NCBI GenBank assembly: GCA_026002855.1
Contig: BPGD01000001.1
Coordinates: 992,001-1,056,000, forward strand
Direction of reading: 5' to 3'
Origin: Bryobacteraceae bacterium
GTDB taxonomy: Bacteria; Acidobacteriota; Terriglobia; Bryobacterales; Bryobacteraceae
DNA: 64,000 bases
Both the position numbers and the translations under genes were made by a program. A model generated the notes under the pieces. The model worked only from the letters and a program-made list of their open reading frames with translations, searched no databases and was not told where the DNA came from. Positions 18,898-26,670 of the stretch are shown here, one piece after another; within the stretch, counting starts at the first letter, position 1, and every line of letters starts with the position of its first letter.

Positions 18898-18920
18898 CGT
18901 TGGCTGATTCCGCCCCGCCA

Positions 18921-18938
18921 CAGCGGAAAAAACCGCTG
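18921..18938 (-). other. U6-loop hairpin in rimP leader
   Basis: On the minus strand, a perfect 6-bp stem CAGCGG/CCGCTG closes a loop of six T (U in RNA), 23-41 nt before the rimP ATG. The same design (GC stem, hexa-U loop) occurs before the APC permease at 25303-25318. Function unknown. Confidence 0.45.
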
Positions 18939-18973
18939 CGCGGAGCCCGAAATTCCCGGTTGCCGACCCTAAC

Positions 18974-18996
18974 AAAAAAGTGGGCTTACGCCCACT
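18974..18996 (-). terminator. Intrinsic terminator, probable attenuator of the rimP-nusA-infB operon
   Basis: Read on the minus strand: AGTGGGC, loop GTAA, GCCCACT, then six T at 18979-18974. A 7-bp GC-rich stem with a tetraloop and directly following T-run is a textbook Rho-independent terminator. It lies about 80 nt before the rimP ATG and immediately downstream of a TATACT -10-like element (19021-19016). It can therefore act in the operon leader, or stop minus-strand read-through coming from the phosphoesterase gene at 19508-22198, or both. Confidence 0.75.
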
Positions 18997-19015
18997 CGCA
19001 GGGTTCGACAATTTC

Positions 19016-19021
19016 AGTATA
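19016..19021 (-). promoter_or_regulatory. Possible -10 element for the rimP operon
   Basis: TATACT on the minus strand, five of six matches to TATAAT. Predicted initiation near 19009 would put the terminator hairpin within about 15 nt of the 5' end. No good -35 hexamer is found 16-18 nt upstream, so support is weak. Confidence 0.3.
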
Positions 19022-19034
19022 CACCACCGGCCCC

Positions 19035-19063
19035 TTGAACTCCTGACGCAACCGCCCAACAAT
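19035..19063 (+). promoter_or_regulatory. Possible sigma70 promoter of the SH3-like gene
   Basis: TTGAAC (19035-19040), 17-bp spacer, AACAAT (19058-19063); initiation would fall near 19070, 33 nt before the ATG at 19103, with AGGAGG at 19091-19096. The -10 is imperfect (four of six). Confidence 0.35.
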
Positions 19064-19102
19064 AGGGGCGGAAGTTGCGGCAAGTCCGAAAGGAGGCGCC
19101 CG

Positions 19103-19504
19103 ATGAGAAAACTCGCCTATGCCGCCGTGATCATTGGCAGCTTCGCCATCCTGTTCGCCGTGGGCCAGGCGTGGCGCCTGAAGCCGGAAACGAAAACCAG
19201 CCGGATCCTGCACAAGGGCGACTATGCCCTGCTCGTCACGCCGGCCGGCCAGGAGGTCTGGCTGGCCGTGAAACCCGACGACTGCTACCCCATCCAGAAG
19301 GCCGTCGTGGAAAACAACCAGGCGTTCCTGAAGGCCTGCGCCGATAACCAGACCGCCTTCCCGGTGCCGGCGGGAACGCGCGTCAGGGTGTTGGCCGAGA
19401 AGGTGAGCCGGCGCCAGGTGCAGATCCTCGAAGGGCCGCTGGAAGGCCGCACCGGCTGGGTGGAACACGAGTTCCTCTCGCCGGACCCCCGGCCGAAGCT
19501 GTGA
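19103..19504 (+). CDS. Small membrane-anchored or exported protein with SH3-like domain (hypothetical)
   Basis: 133 residues. Start fixed by AGGAGG at 19091-19096, 6 nt before the ATG at 19103. One N-terminal hydrophobic helix (about 3-22) acts as signal peptide or anchor. The rest has short beta-strand blocks with LHKGDYALLVTPAGQEVWL, PVPAGTRVRVLAEKVSRRQV and a closing LEGPLEGRTGWVEHEFLSP, the last being the RTGWV pattern of SH3b-like folds. Two or three Cys occur in the middle (around DDCYP and LKACADN). No enzymatic motif is seen. It is transcribed divergently from rimP and convergently with the phosphoesterase at 19508, whose stop is 3 nt away. Function unknown; cell-envelope role is a guess from topology. 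Confidence 0.7.
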   Translation: MRKLAYAAVIIGSFAILFAVGQAWRLKPETKTSRILHKGDYALLVTPAGQEVWLAVKPDDCYPIQKAVVENNQAFLKACADNQTAFPVPAGTRVRVLAEKVSRRQVQILEGPLEGRTGWVEHEFLSPDPRPKL

Positions 19505-19507
19505 GGC

Positions 19508-22198
19508 TCAGCGCCTGCGGTGCTGTTCGCGCAGCACGGCGGGATCGTCCATCCGCGGAGGCGGCTCGGGATCGGCCGGGTCTTTCGCCCTGGCCGGGTC
19601 GAAGATCTCCGGCTCGGGCGTGATGGCATCGAACGGCGCAAAATCGGGAATGCTCGAAAAACAGTCGCCCAGGTCGGCAGCGGTGGCGTCAAACAGGTTT
19701 AGCGGCGGCAGCCCGAGAATGCGGAAAATCGTCTTCAGCAGCGCCGGAAAACTGGCGTTCGTCGCGGAAGCGTAATTTTTCCGTGCAAACGGACTGACGA
19801 CCATCAGCAGCGTGCGGTGGCTGTCGATGTGATCGACGCCGCCCTGCGCATCGTCCTCGGTGATGAATACGGCCATGGTGCGCCACCATCTGGTCTTCGA
19901 AAGGTACTCGAGGATCCGCCCCAGCGCATAGTCGTTGTCCGCCATGAAGGACGCCCGGAACGGGTAGCCGTCGCCGGGCCGGGGCCGCGCCAGGTGATCA
20001 TTGGGCAGATGAATGTAGATGAAGCGCGGCAGTTCCCTGCCGGGCCTGACGTAGAGCTCCTCGATTTCGCGGATGAAAGCATCGGCGCGGTACTGGTCCG
20101 GAATGTTGGTGTTGTACTGCGGATACTGGCGCGAAGTGTTCTCCCACAGCGGCCGCGGCATCGGCACATTGGTGAGGAACCGCGCCCCGGTCGGCATCAG
20201 CCCGGCCTCCTCGACCACGCCCGCCAGCTCGAAGCCCTCGCCGAAGTTGCGGAACGGGATCCCGTGCCGTTCCAGGTGGTGCCACAGTGCGCCCGCCTCG
20301 AGCTGTTCCTCGGGGTGAAGGCTTGAGTTGCTCTGGGCAAACTGAAGCCTGCCGGGCGCGGTGGTGGGAAAACGGAAGTCCTTCTGCCCGCCGTAGGAGG
20401 CCATCAGCGACGATTCCGTCCAGGCGTTCGGATATGAGCCCACCAGCCAGTGATGGCCATCGACGCTCACCTCGCTGTCGGCATAAAAGTTGTCGCTGAA
20501 AGCGAAGCGCTCCACCAGCGCATGGTGGTTGGGCGTGATGTTGTAAAACTGCTTTTCGAGCCGCGTCCGCAGCGAGTCCTGGTCGATCTCCACCCAGCCG
20601 CGGCGGCCGAAGCGCGCCAGCTCCGGCGCGGCGCGCAGCTCGCGCACGGCGTCGCGCGTGACATCGCCGAGCACTTCGTCGTAGGTGCGGTTTTCCTTGA
20701 CGATCAGCACCACGTGGCGCAGCTCGAGCGGCAGCGGCCGCGGCGTCTCGGCCACGGGCAGGAACCCGTTGTTGGCCATCACCGCCTGGGTATGAAAAGA
20801 GATCGCCCGGCTGAGCGGCGCATCATAGACGCTGAGCAGCCCCTGGCGCAGCTCGCCCTGAAAGCTTCGTTCGAGCGGCGCCGTCTTCGTCGCGTTCGGC
20901 CCCGTCCCAAGCCCCTTGGCGCTGGCCACGAAGTAGCGGCCGCGGTCCACGGCCACCGCCGCCGGCCACCACCCGGCGGGCAGATGACCGGTGAGACGGT
21001 TGGTGGCCAGATCAATCACGCCCACCGCATTGATGCCCGCCTCGGCCACCAGCAGGCGGCCGTTCGGCAGGTCGAGCGCCAGCCCCACCGGCAGCACGCC
21101 GCGGTAACTCTCGAGCCGCGGGATGCGCAGCTCGATGGTCGCCTTCTCGATCAACGTCACCGCGTCGATCACCGTCACCGTGTCCTGATGCGCGTTGCTG
21201 ACATAGATCGACCCGGCCGTGGCGACAACGCCGGACGGGCTCGCTCCGCCCAGGCTCTCCGGCCCGAACGGCCTGCCTGTGCGCACGAACCGCACCACGC
21301 GTGGCTGGGAAGGCCTGGCCACGTCGATCACACAAAGCGAGTTCGACTCCTCCACGTTCGGGTCGCCGAGGCCGGGCACAAAAACCTCCTCGCCTCCCCC
21401 GGTCAGGCGGCGCGCGCCCGTCTCCGCTTCCTTCGAAGGGAAACCGAAGGCCGGAAACGGAAGCCCCGTTCGCCGCGCATCCTCGGCGCTGGCGCCCGGC
21501 ACGGGCCGGTACTCGAACATTCCGATGTTGGTGACATAGAGCCGCTGGCCGTCAGGCGAGAGCGCCGCCTTGAACGGGAGCCGGCCAGTGCGGACGCTGG
21601 CGATCATCCGCCCGGAGCGCGCGTCGAAGACGGCCACGCGGAAATTGGCCTGGTCGACGACATAAAGAATGCGGCGTCTGGCATCGTAAGCCAGATCCCC
21701 GGAGTAGCTGTCCCGCCACGGGCCCTGGTTGAGATCCAGCACGCGCCGCACCTGCCCGCCCGGCAGGCTGATCTCACGAACGCGGCCGGAGTTGCCCTCG
21801 GAGGCAAACAGGCGGCGGTCGTCGGCGAAGGCAAGGCCCATGAAGACGCTGCGCCAGTCGTCTTCGTCCCGCGCGGCCTTCTCCTCGCGGGTCCTGGCGC
21901 GCAGCTCCCGCGCGCGCCAGGGCTCGGAGCTCATGTCGAGCACGGTGAGAGAGAAGCGGTTCGGCCCGCCGTTGGCGGTTACCGCCAGCCGGCCGTCCGG
22001 GCTCACGGCGAGCCCGAAGGCGCCCGGTCCGGTGTTGAACTGGCGTCCCAGCGGTGTCAGGATGCGGCCGCCGGGGAGGATGGTCTCCGCTCCCGGGCGC
22101 CGCGCGGCCGGGCGCGTGCCCGCGGGCGGAAGAAAGTCGGCCGCCTGCGCGGTGGCGACCAGCAGGACGGGCCACAAAGCCCGCTGAAACGTGCTCAC
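19508..22198 (-). CDS. Secreted beta-propeller protein with C-terminal phosphoesterase domain (second copy)
   Basis: 896 residues from the GTG at 22198, which gives a clean signal peptide (FQRALWPVLLVATAQA, cleavage after AQA). An ATG at 22273 would add 25 residues without export character and overlap the divergent gene. Residues about 60-480 are YVTN-type propeller blades (GLAVSPDGRLAVTANGG, AALSPDGQRLYVTNIG, NGRLLVAEAGINAVGVID). Residues about 520-830 form the phosphoesterase domain: [37 protein letters not shown], and the metal-site block ITEDDAQGGVDHIDSHR. The architecture and motifs equal those of 516-3011, though the two are clearly diverged. Substrate unknown; extracytoplasmic location inferred from the signal peptide. 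Confidence 0.87.
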   Translation of the reverse strand: MSTFQRALWPVLLVATAQAADFLPPAGTRPAARRPGAETILPGGRILTPLGRQFNTGPGAFGLAVSPDGRLAVTANGGPNRFSLTVLDMSSEPWRARELRARTREEKAARDEDDWRSVFMGLAFADDRRLFASEGNSGRVREISLPGGQVRRVLDLNQGPWRDSYSGDLAYDARRRILYVVDQANFRVAVFDARSGRMIASVRTGRLPFKAALSPDGQRLYVTNIGMFEYRPVPGASAEDARRTGLPFPAFGFPSKEAETGARRLTGGGEEVFVPGLGDPNVEESNSLCVIDVARPSQPRVVRFVRTGRPFGPESLGGASPSGVVATAGSIYVSNAHQDTVTVIDAVTLIEKATIELRIPRLESYRGVLPVGLALDLPNGRLLVAEAGINAVGVIDLATNRLTGHLPAGWWPAAVAVDRGRYFVASAKGLGTGPNATKTAPLERSFQGELRQGLLSVYDAPLSRAISFHTQAVMANNGFLPVAETPRPLPLELRHVVLIVKENRTYDEVLGDVTRDAVRELRAAPELARFGRRGWVEIDQDSLRTRLEKQFYNITPNHHALVERFAFSDNFYADSEVSVDGHHWLVGSYPNAWTESSLMASYGGQKDFRFPTTAPGRLQFAQSNSSLHPEEQLEAGALWHHLERHGIPFRNFGEGFELAGVVEEAGLMPTGARFLTNVPMPRPLWENTSRQYPQYNTNIPDQYRADAFIREIEELYVRPGRELPRFIYIHLPNDHLARPRPGDGYPFRASFMADNDYALGRILEYLSKTRWWRTMAVFITEDDAQGGVDHIDSHRTLLMVVSPFARKNYASATNASFPALLKTIFRILGLPPLNLFDATAADLGDCFSSIPDFAPFDAITPEPEIFDPARAKDPADPEPPPRMDDPAVLREQHRRR

Positions 22199-22229
22199 TT
22201 CTGATAGCCTGTCAAAGCGGATTCCCCCG

Positions 22230-23009
22230 ATGCAACGAAGGCAGTTTCTCGCAATCCCTGGAGTGGTTTTCATGGACTCGATGGCACAGACACCCGAGGC
22301 GCCCCGCGGGGCGCGTTACTTTGTCCTCCAGCAGTACTTTCTCCGCAACGGCGGCCAGCCTGGACGCCTGCACGCCTTTCTCGAAAAGGGCCTGCTGGCC
22401 GCGTGCCGCCGCCTGAAGGCGCCGCCGCCCGCGCTCGTGCTGGAAGCGCTGGTGGCGCCCCACATGCCGCAGGTGGCCTGCCTGACGGCTTACGCGAGTC
22501 TCGACCAGTGGCTGGAGACCCGCGCGCGCCTGGCCGCCGACGAAGGCTTCCGCGCCGCTCTTGCCGCGCTCGAGCAGGACGCCGAGCCCCCGTATGAGGA
22601 CTACAGCGAGGTCCTGCTGGAGGCAGCGCCTTATACGCCGCCCCTGCCCGAAAGCCTTCCGGCCGCGCCGCAGCCGCGCATCTTTGAGCTGCGCCTCTAC
22701 CACAGCCCGACCGAGCGCCAGCTTCGGGCGCTGCACGAGCGTTTCGCCGGACCCGAGATCCCGATCTTCCACCGCGTGGGCATCCATCCGATCCTTTATG
22801 GATCCACGCTGGCCGGCCCGCACAAGCCCAACCTCGTCTACCTGACGCCGTTTGATTCGCTCGCCGCGCGCGAAAAGGCCTGGAACGCATTCTCGGCGGA
22901 CCCCGAGTGGGCGAAGGTCCGCGCTGAATCCATCGCCCGTCACGGACAGATCTCGAGCGTCATCCAGATCTCGCTCTATCGCGCCGCATCCTATTCGCCG
23001 CTGCGCTGA
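22230..23009 (+). CDS. Exported NIPSNAP-family protein
   Basis: 259 residues, ATG at 22230. The N-terminus QRRQFLAIPGVVF looks like a Tat-type signal. Two ferredoxin-like alpha/beta repeats of the NIPSNAP family follow: the first about 27-140 (RYFVLQQYFLRNGGQPGRLH), the second about 150-255 (FELRLYHSPTERQLRALHER, FHRVGIHPILYGSTLAGP and LVYLTPFDSLAAREKAWNAF). NIPSNAP proteins are widespread small binding or possibly enzymatic proteins with no settled bacterial function. The gene is divergent from the phosphoesterase, with starts only 31 nt apart, so promoters must overlap or lie inside genes. The stop is 4 nt from the convergent APC permease. Confidence 0.85.
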   Translation: MQRRQFLAIPGVVFMDSMAQTPEAPRGARYFVLQQYFLRNGGQPGRLHAFLEKGLLAACRRLKAPPPALVLEALVAPHMPQVACLTAYASLDQWLETRARLAADEGFRAALAALEQDAEPPYEDYSEVLLEAAPYTPPLPESLPAAPQPRIFELRLYHSPTERQLRALHERFAGPEIPIFHRVGIHPILYGSTLAGPHKPNLVYLTPFDSLAAREKAWNAFSADPEWAKVRAESIARHGQISSVIQISLYRAASYSPLR

Positions 23010-23013
23010 GCAG

Positions 23014-25293
23014 CTAACGGGCTTCCGACGCCGGCGGCTGGATCTCCACTGCGGGGCTGGCCGCCTCGCCGGCGGCCACCTGGCGGCGGATCTCCTCAAT
23101 GACTTCCTGGCGGCGCTCGGCGTTGTCGAGGTTTTTCTCCAGATACCGCAGCGCCGCGCCAACCACATCGCGGTGATGCAGGGATGCGGTGAAACCTTCC
23201 TGCGTCGTCAGCCGCAGCCAGAGCTCATGGAGCCGGTCGATGTCCTCCGGCCACAGGCGCGGCGGGTGCGGACCCAGGTTGACAAACGTCGAGGGGCGGT
23301 CCGGCGCGATGATTTCGAGTGAAAACGGATGGCGCGGCTCGGGCAACTGCTCCCAGGCAAGCCCGATGCGCCGGGCCAGCTCTTCGCTGGGCATGGCGCG
23401 CGAAACGCCCGTCACCAGCCGCGACGCCTTGAGTTTCTGCGCCGTGTGGACCATCGCCATGAAGGGATCGGTGGCCGGAACCACCAGCAGCTCCACCGGC
23501 TTGCCTTCTTTCTCCGCCAGCGCCACAACACGGGTGAACAGCTCGCGCTCGTAGTCGGTGAACAGTTGATCCTGGGCCAGCTCGTGCTCGCCGGCGCCCG
23601 CATCCACCGGGCGGACCGTCATCACGACAATGTCCTGGCGGCGGATGTTCGTCTTGCGCAGCACCGTCTTCAGGTGGTCCATGCGGTTGTAGTCGCGCAC
23701 CGCCACCAGCACGCAGCCCGGCCGCGCATGCACACGCTGCGGGTCGACGTCCGGCTCGTGGTCGAGGTTGAACTCTTCCATCGCCTGTGCGCCGCCCGTC
23801 TGCCGTGCGTTCACGCGTTCCGACAGGCTGAAGACGATGAACAGCACCGCCGTCAGGCTCAGGCCGTAGATCGTCGCGATCTGCTTGGTGAGCAGGTTGG
23901 TGACGGCCACCAGCAGCAGCGCCGCCGTCGTTACGCCCAGCCCGAACGGGATCTCCACGCCGCCGATGTGGAAGTTGAGCGGGAAACGGTACTCCTGGTC
24001 CTTCCGCTGGAAGCGCAGCGCCAGCACCCCCAGCCCTTTCAGCGCGAAGCTCCACACCACGCCGAAGGCGTAGGCCTCGCCGAGCAGGTAGACGTCGCCG
24101 CGGGACGCGAGAATCGTCAGGATCTGCGCAGCGGTGATGATGCCAATGATGCGGTAGGTGGTGCCGAAGCGCGAGTGCGGCCGGCGGAACCAGTTCGTCA
24201 GGACGCCGTCCTCGGCCACGCGGTTCAGGACGCCGTTGGCCCCGATGATCGAGGTGTTCACGGCGCCGGAAAGAATCAGCGCGCCGACAATGACGACGAA
24301 GATGTGGAAGCCAAGCCGCAGGATCTCCGGACCGGCCAGATAGGCCGTGAGCCCGCCGATCAGGTTGTCGAAATATCTGGGCCGGACGTCATCCGGAATC
24401 AGCATCACCGAGGCGAAGGTGACCCCGCCGGTGGCCACCAGCGCGTAAATGCAGACGAGATTGGCGGCGCGGATCAGGTTCTTCATCTTCGGCGCCGCAA
24501 TCTCGCGGTAGACCTGGGCCAGCGTCTCGAACCCGCTCATGGCGAGCAGCGTGTGCCCGAAGCCGATTACCAGCGCCGCCGGCCACAGCGTGGGCCAGAA
24601 GGTGCCTTCCAGCCACCCCAGCGAGTGCGACTCGAAGCGGATGTTGTCGAGCGTCGGCAGCGGCGGCAGCGAATGCCTGCCCTTCAACAGCATCGTCAGC
24701 GGCGCCCAGATGAGCAGCACGCCCACCATCACGGTGGTGATCTGCATGATGCGCAGCGCCTTGCCCGAGCTCTCGTGGATGCCCTTGACGTTCTGCCGCC
24801 AGAAGTACAGCGTGACGGCGACGCCAAACGTCACCGCAAAGGCCGCCGGCGGCAGCCGGAAGCTGGAGTTGAGGTGAGCCGACAGCTCGTTGATCAGGCC
24901 CGCGAGATAATGACCGGCGGAAACCGATGAGATCGGTCCGGTGAGCACATAGTCCACCACGAGCGCCGAGACGGAGAATTTCGCCGTCGTCGGGCCGATG
25001 GCGTCGCGCACCACGACGTAAACGCCTCCGCGGACGAACATGCCGCAGCTTTCCAGATAAATCGAGCGGATGGCGAAGCCGAACAGCAGCACCGCCAACA
25101 CAAACCATGGCGCGCTCTTGCCAAGGGCGTGTTCGGCGATGCCGCCGACGTAGAACATCGTCGAGGCCAGATCGCTGAGCACGATCGCCGCGCCGCGCCA
25201 AAACGAGATGAATGAAAGCGCGACCGTCGTTGCGACGACGATCTTCGGAAGGCTCTTTTGAAGCTGCTGGGAAGGACTTCCAGGATCCGACAT
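23014..25293 (-). CDS. APC-superfamily permease with C-terminal UspA-like domain
   Basis: 759 residues. Residues about 15-490 contain about 12 hydrophobic segments of the amino acid-polyamine-organocation (APC) superfamily, including LSFISFWRGAAIVLSDLAST and GFGHTLLAMSGFETLAQVYR. Residues about 520-690 form a soluble alpha/beta domain like universal stress proteins (GCVLVAVRDYNRMDHLKTVL, KASRLVTGVSRAMPSEELA). Residues about 700-759 are helical and charged. It is probably an inner-membrane amino-acid or related cation:substrate transporter; the substrate is unknown. No ribosome site precedes the ATG at 25293, and a U6-loop hairpin sits 10-25 nt upstream, hinting at control of translation initiation. 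Divergent from cca. Confidence 0.88.
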   Translation of the reverse strand: MSDPGSPSQQLQKSLPKIVVATTVALSFISFWRGAAIVLSDLASTMFYVGGIAEHALGKSAPWFVLAVLLFGFAIRSIYLESCGMFVRGGVYVVVRDAIGPTTAKFSVSALVVDYVLTGPISSVSAGHYLAGLINELSAHLNSSFRLPPAAFAVTFGVAVTLYFWRQNVKGIHESSGKALRIMQITTVMVGVLLIWAPLTMLLKGRHSLPPLPTLDNIRFESHSLGWLEGTFWPTLWPAALVIGFGHTLLAMSGFETLAQVYREIAAPKMKNLIRAANLVCIYALVATGGVTFASVMLIPDDVRPRYFDNLIGGLTAYLAGPEILRLGFHIFVVIVGALILSGAVNTSIIGANGVLNRVAEDGVLTNWFRRPHSRFGTTYRIIGIITAAQILTILASRGDVYLLGEAYAFGVVWSFALKGLGVLALRFQRKDQEYRFPLNFHIGGVEIPFGLGVTTAALLLVAVTNLLTKQIATIYGLSLTAVLFIVFSLSERVNARQTGGAQAMEEFNLDHEPDVDPQRVHARPGCVLVAVRDYNRMDHLKTVLRKTNIRRQDIVVMTVRPVDAGAGEHELAQDQLFTDYERELFTRVVALAEKEGKPVELLVVPATDPFMAMVHTAQKLKASRLVTGVSRAMPSEELARRIGLAWEQLPEPRHPFSLEIIAPDRPSTFVNLGPHPPRLWPEDIDRLHELWLRLTTQEGFTASLHHRDVVGAALRYLEKNLDNAERRQEVIEEIRRQVAAGEAASPAVEIQPPASEAR

Positions 25294-25302
25294 AAAAGCG
25301 GT

Positions 25303-25318
25303 GCCGGAAAAAACCGGC
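25303..25318 (-). other. U6-loop hairpin before the APC permease
   Basis: On the minus strand, a 5-bp stem GCCGG/CCGGC encloses six T, ending 10 nt before the ATG at 25293. On the plus strand it is an A6-loop hairpin upstream of cca. Same design as 18921-18938. It occupies the place where a Shine-Dalgarno element is expected. Confidence 0.45.
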
Positions 25319-25344
25319 CGCGTTTCCTATCTTACGATCAAAGC

Positions 25345-26670
25345 ATGAGCGAAGACCGCGGCGCGCAGCTCGCGCGCGAGGTCGCGGCCGCGCTGCGCGC
25401 CGCCGGCCACGAGGCCTGGCTGGTGGGCGGCTGCGTCCGCGACCGGCTGCTCGGCCGGCCCGTCCATGACCGCGATCTGACCACCGATGCCACACCAGCC
25501 GAGCTCCGCCGCCTGTTTCCCGACGCACTCGAAGTCGGCGCCCACTTCGGCGTCGTGCTCGTCCGGCGCGGCGGCGCCGAGGTGCAGGTGGCCACCTACC
25601 GCAGCGAGGGCGGCTACCGCGACGGCCGCCACCCGGAGCAGGTCCGCTTCGAAAAGGACGTCCGCGCTGATCTGGGCCGCCGCGACTTCACCATCAACGC
25701 CCTGCTCGAAGACCCGTTCACCGGGGAGGTCGTCGACCACGTTGGCGGGCTCGCCGACCTCCGTGCCCGCCTGATCCGCGCCATCGGCGGTCCGCACGAA
25801 CGCTTCGCTGAGGATCATCTGCGCATGCTGCGCGCCGTGCGCTTCGCCGCCGAGCTCGGATTCGAAATCGAGCCGCGCACCTTCGCCGCCATCCGCGAAC
25901 TTGCGCCCGCCATCCTGCGCATCTCGGCCGAGCGGATCCGCGACGAACTGACGCGGATCCTCACCGGCGCCGCGCCGCGCCGCGGTTTCGAGCTGCTCGA
26001 CCAGACCGGGCTGCTCGAACCCATCCTGCCCGAGGTGGCGCGCATGAAGGGCGTCGAGCAGCCGCCGGACTACCACCCTGAGGGCGACGTCTGGACGCAC
26101 ACGCTGGCCATGTTGGGCCTGCTGCGCAACGCGCCGCTCGACCTCGCCTGGGGCTGCCTGCTGCATGACGTGGGCAAGCCCGTCACGCAGACATTCGAAG
26201 ACCGCATCCGTTTCACCGGGCACGAAAAGGCCGGCGCCGGGATGGCCCGCCAGATCCTTGCGCGACTGCGCTACCCGAAGGACCTCGTCGAACGGGTCGC
26301 CTGGCTGGTGGCCCAGCACATGCGTTTCAAGGACGCGATGCGCATGACCGAAGCCACCTTCCGCCGCTTTGTGCGCCAGCCCGGCTTCGACACGCTGCTC
26401 GAACTGTACCGCATCGACCTCGCCTCCAGCGGGCGTCCTCTGGAGATCTACGAGCAGGTCCGCCAGCGTCTGGCCGCGCTGCCGCCCGAAGCGCTGCATC
26501 CGCCGCCACTCGTGCGCGGGCGCGACCTGATCGCCATGGGCTACGAGCCGGGACCGGCGTTTTCCCGTGCGTTGAAGGCGCTCGAGGAAGAACAGCTTGC
26601 CGGCCGCGTCAGGACTCGGGAAGAAGCGGAGCAGTTCGTCAGGCGAGTCTTGGAATCACAAACCACCTGA
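25345..26670 (+). CDS. cca: CCA tRNA nucleotidyltransferase / poly(A) polymerase family with HD domain
   Basis: 441 residues; the ATG at 25345 (MSEDRGAQLAREV) gives the family N-terminus. Nucleotidyltransferase head: AWLVGGCVRDRLLGRPVHDR with G28-G29 and the catalytic carboxylates D42 and D44 in HDRDLTT. Then RRDFTINALLEDP, DLRARLIRAIGGPHERFAED and the neck RMLRAVRFAAELGF. The C-terminal half has an HD phosphohydrolase domain (DVWTHTLAMLGLL and CLLHDVGKP). It adds CCA to tRNA 3' ends, or only part of it where a split CC-/A-adding system exists; the sequence alone cannot tell. No Shine-Dalgarno is evident. The last 32 nt overlap the convergent sixA gene. Confidence 0.93.
   Translation: MSEDRGAQLAREVAAALRAAGHEAWLVGGCVRDRLLGRPVHDRDLTTDATPAELRRLFPDALEVGAHFGVVLVRRGGAEVQVATYRSEGGYRDGRHPEQVRFEKDVRADLGRRDFTINALLEDPFTGEVVDHVGGLADLRARLIRAIGGPHERFAEDHLRMLRAVRFAAELGFEIEPRTFAAIRELAPAILRISAERIRDELTRILTGAAPRRGFELLDQTGLLEPILPEVARMKGVEQPPDYHPEGDVWTHTLAMLGLLRNAPLDLAWGCLLHDVGKPVTQTFEDRIRFTGHEKAGAGMARQILARLRYPKDLVERVAWLVAQHMRFKDAMRMTEATFRRFVRQPGFDTLLELYRIDLASSGRPLEIYEQVRQRLAALPPEALHPPPLVRGRDLIAMGYEPGPAFSRALKALEEEQLAGRVRTREEAEQFVRRVLESQTT

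Noticed and set aside
17119-18972. Open frame of 617 codons opposite nusA and rimP
   Set aside because: Same artefact; composition unlike a real protein and no ribosome site.
19001-19012. GGGTTCGACAAT as a tRNA 3' part
   Set aside because: No cloverleaf around it; it lies in the rimP leader.
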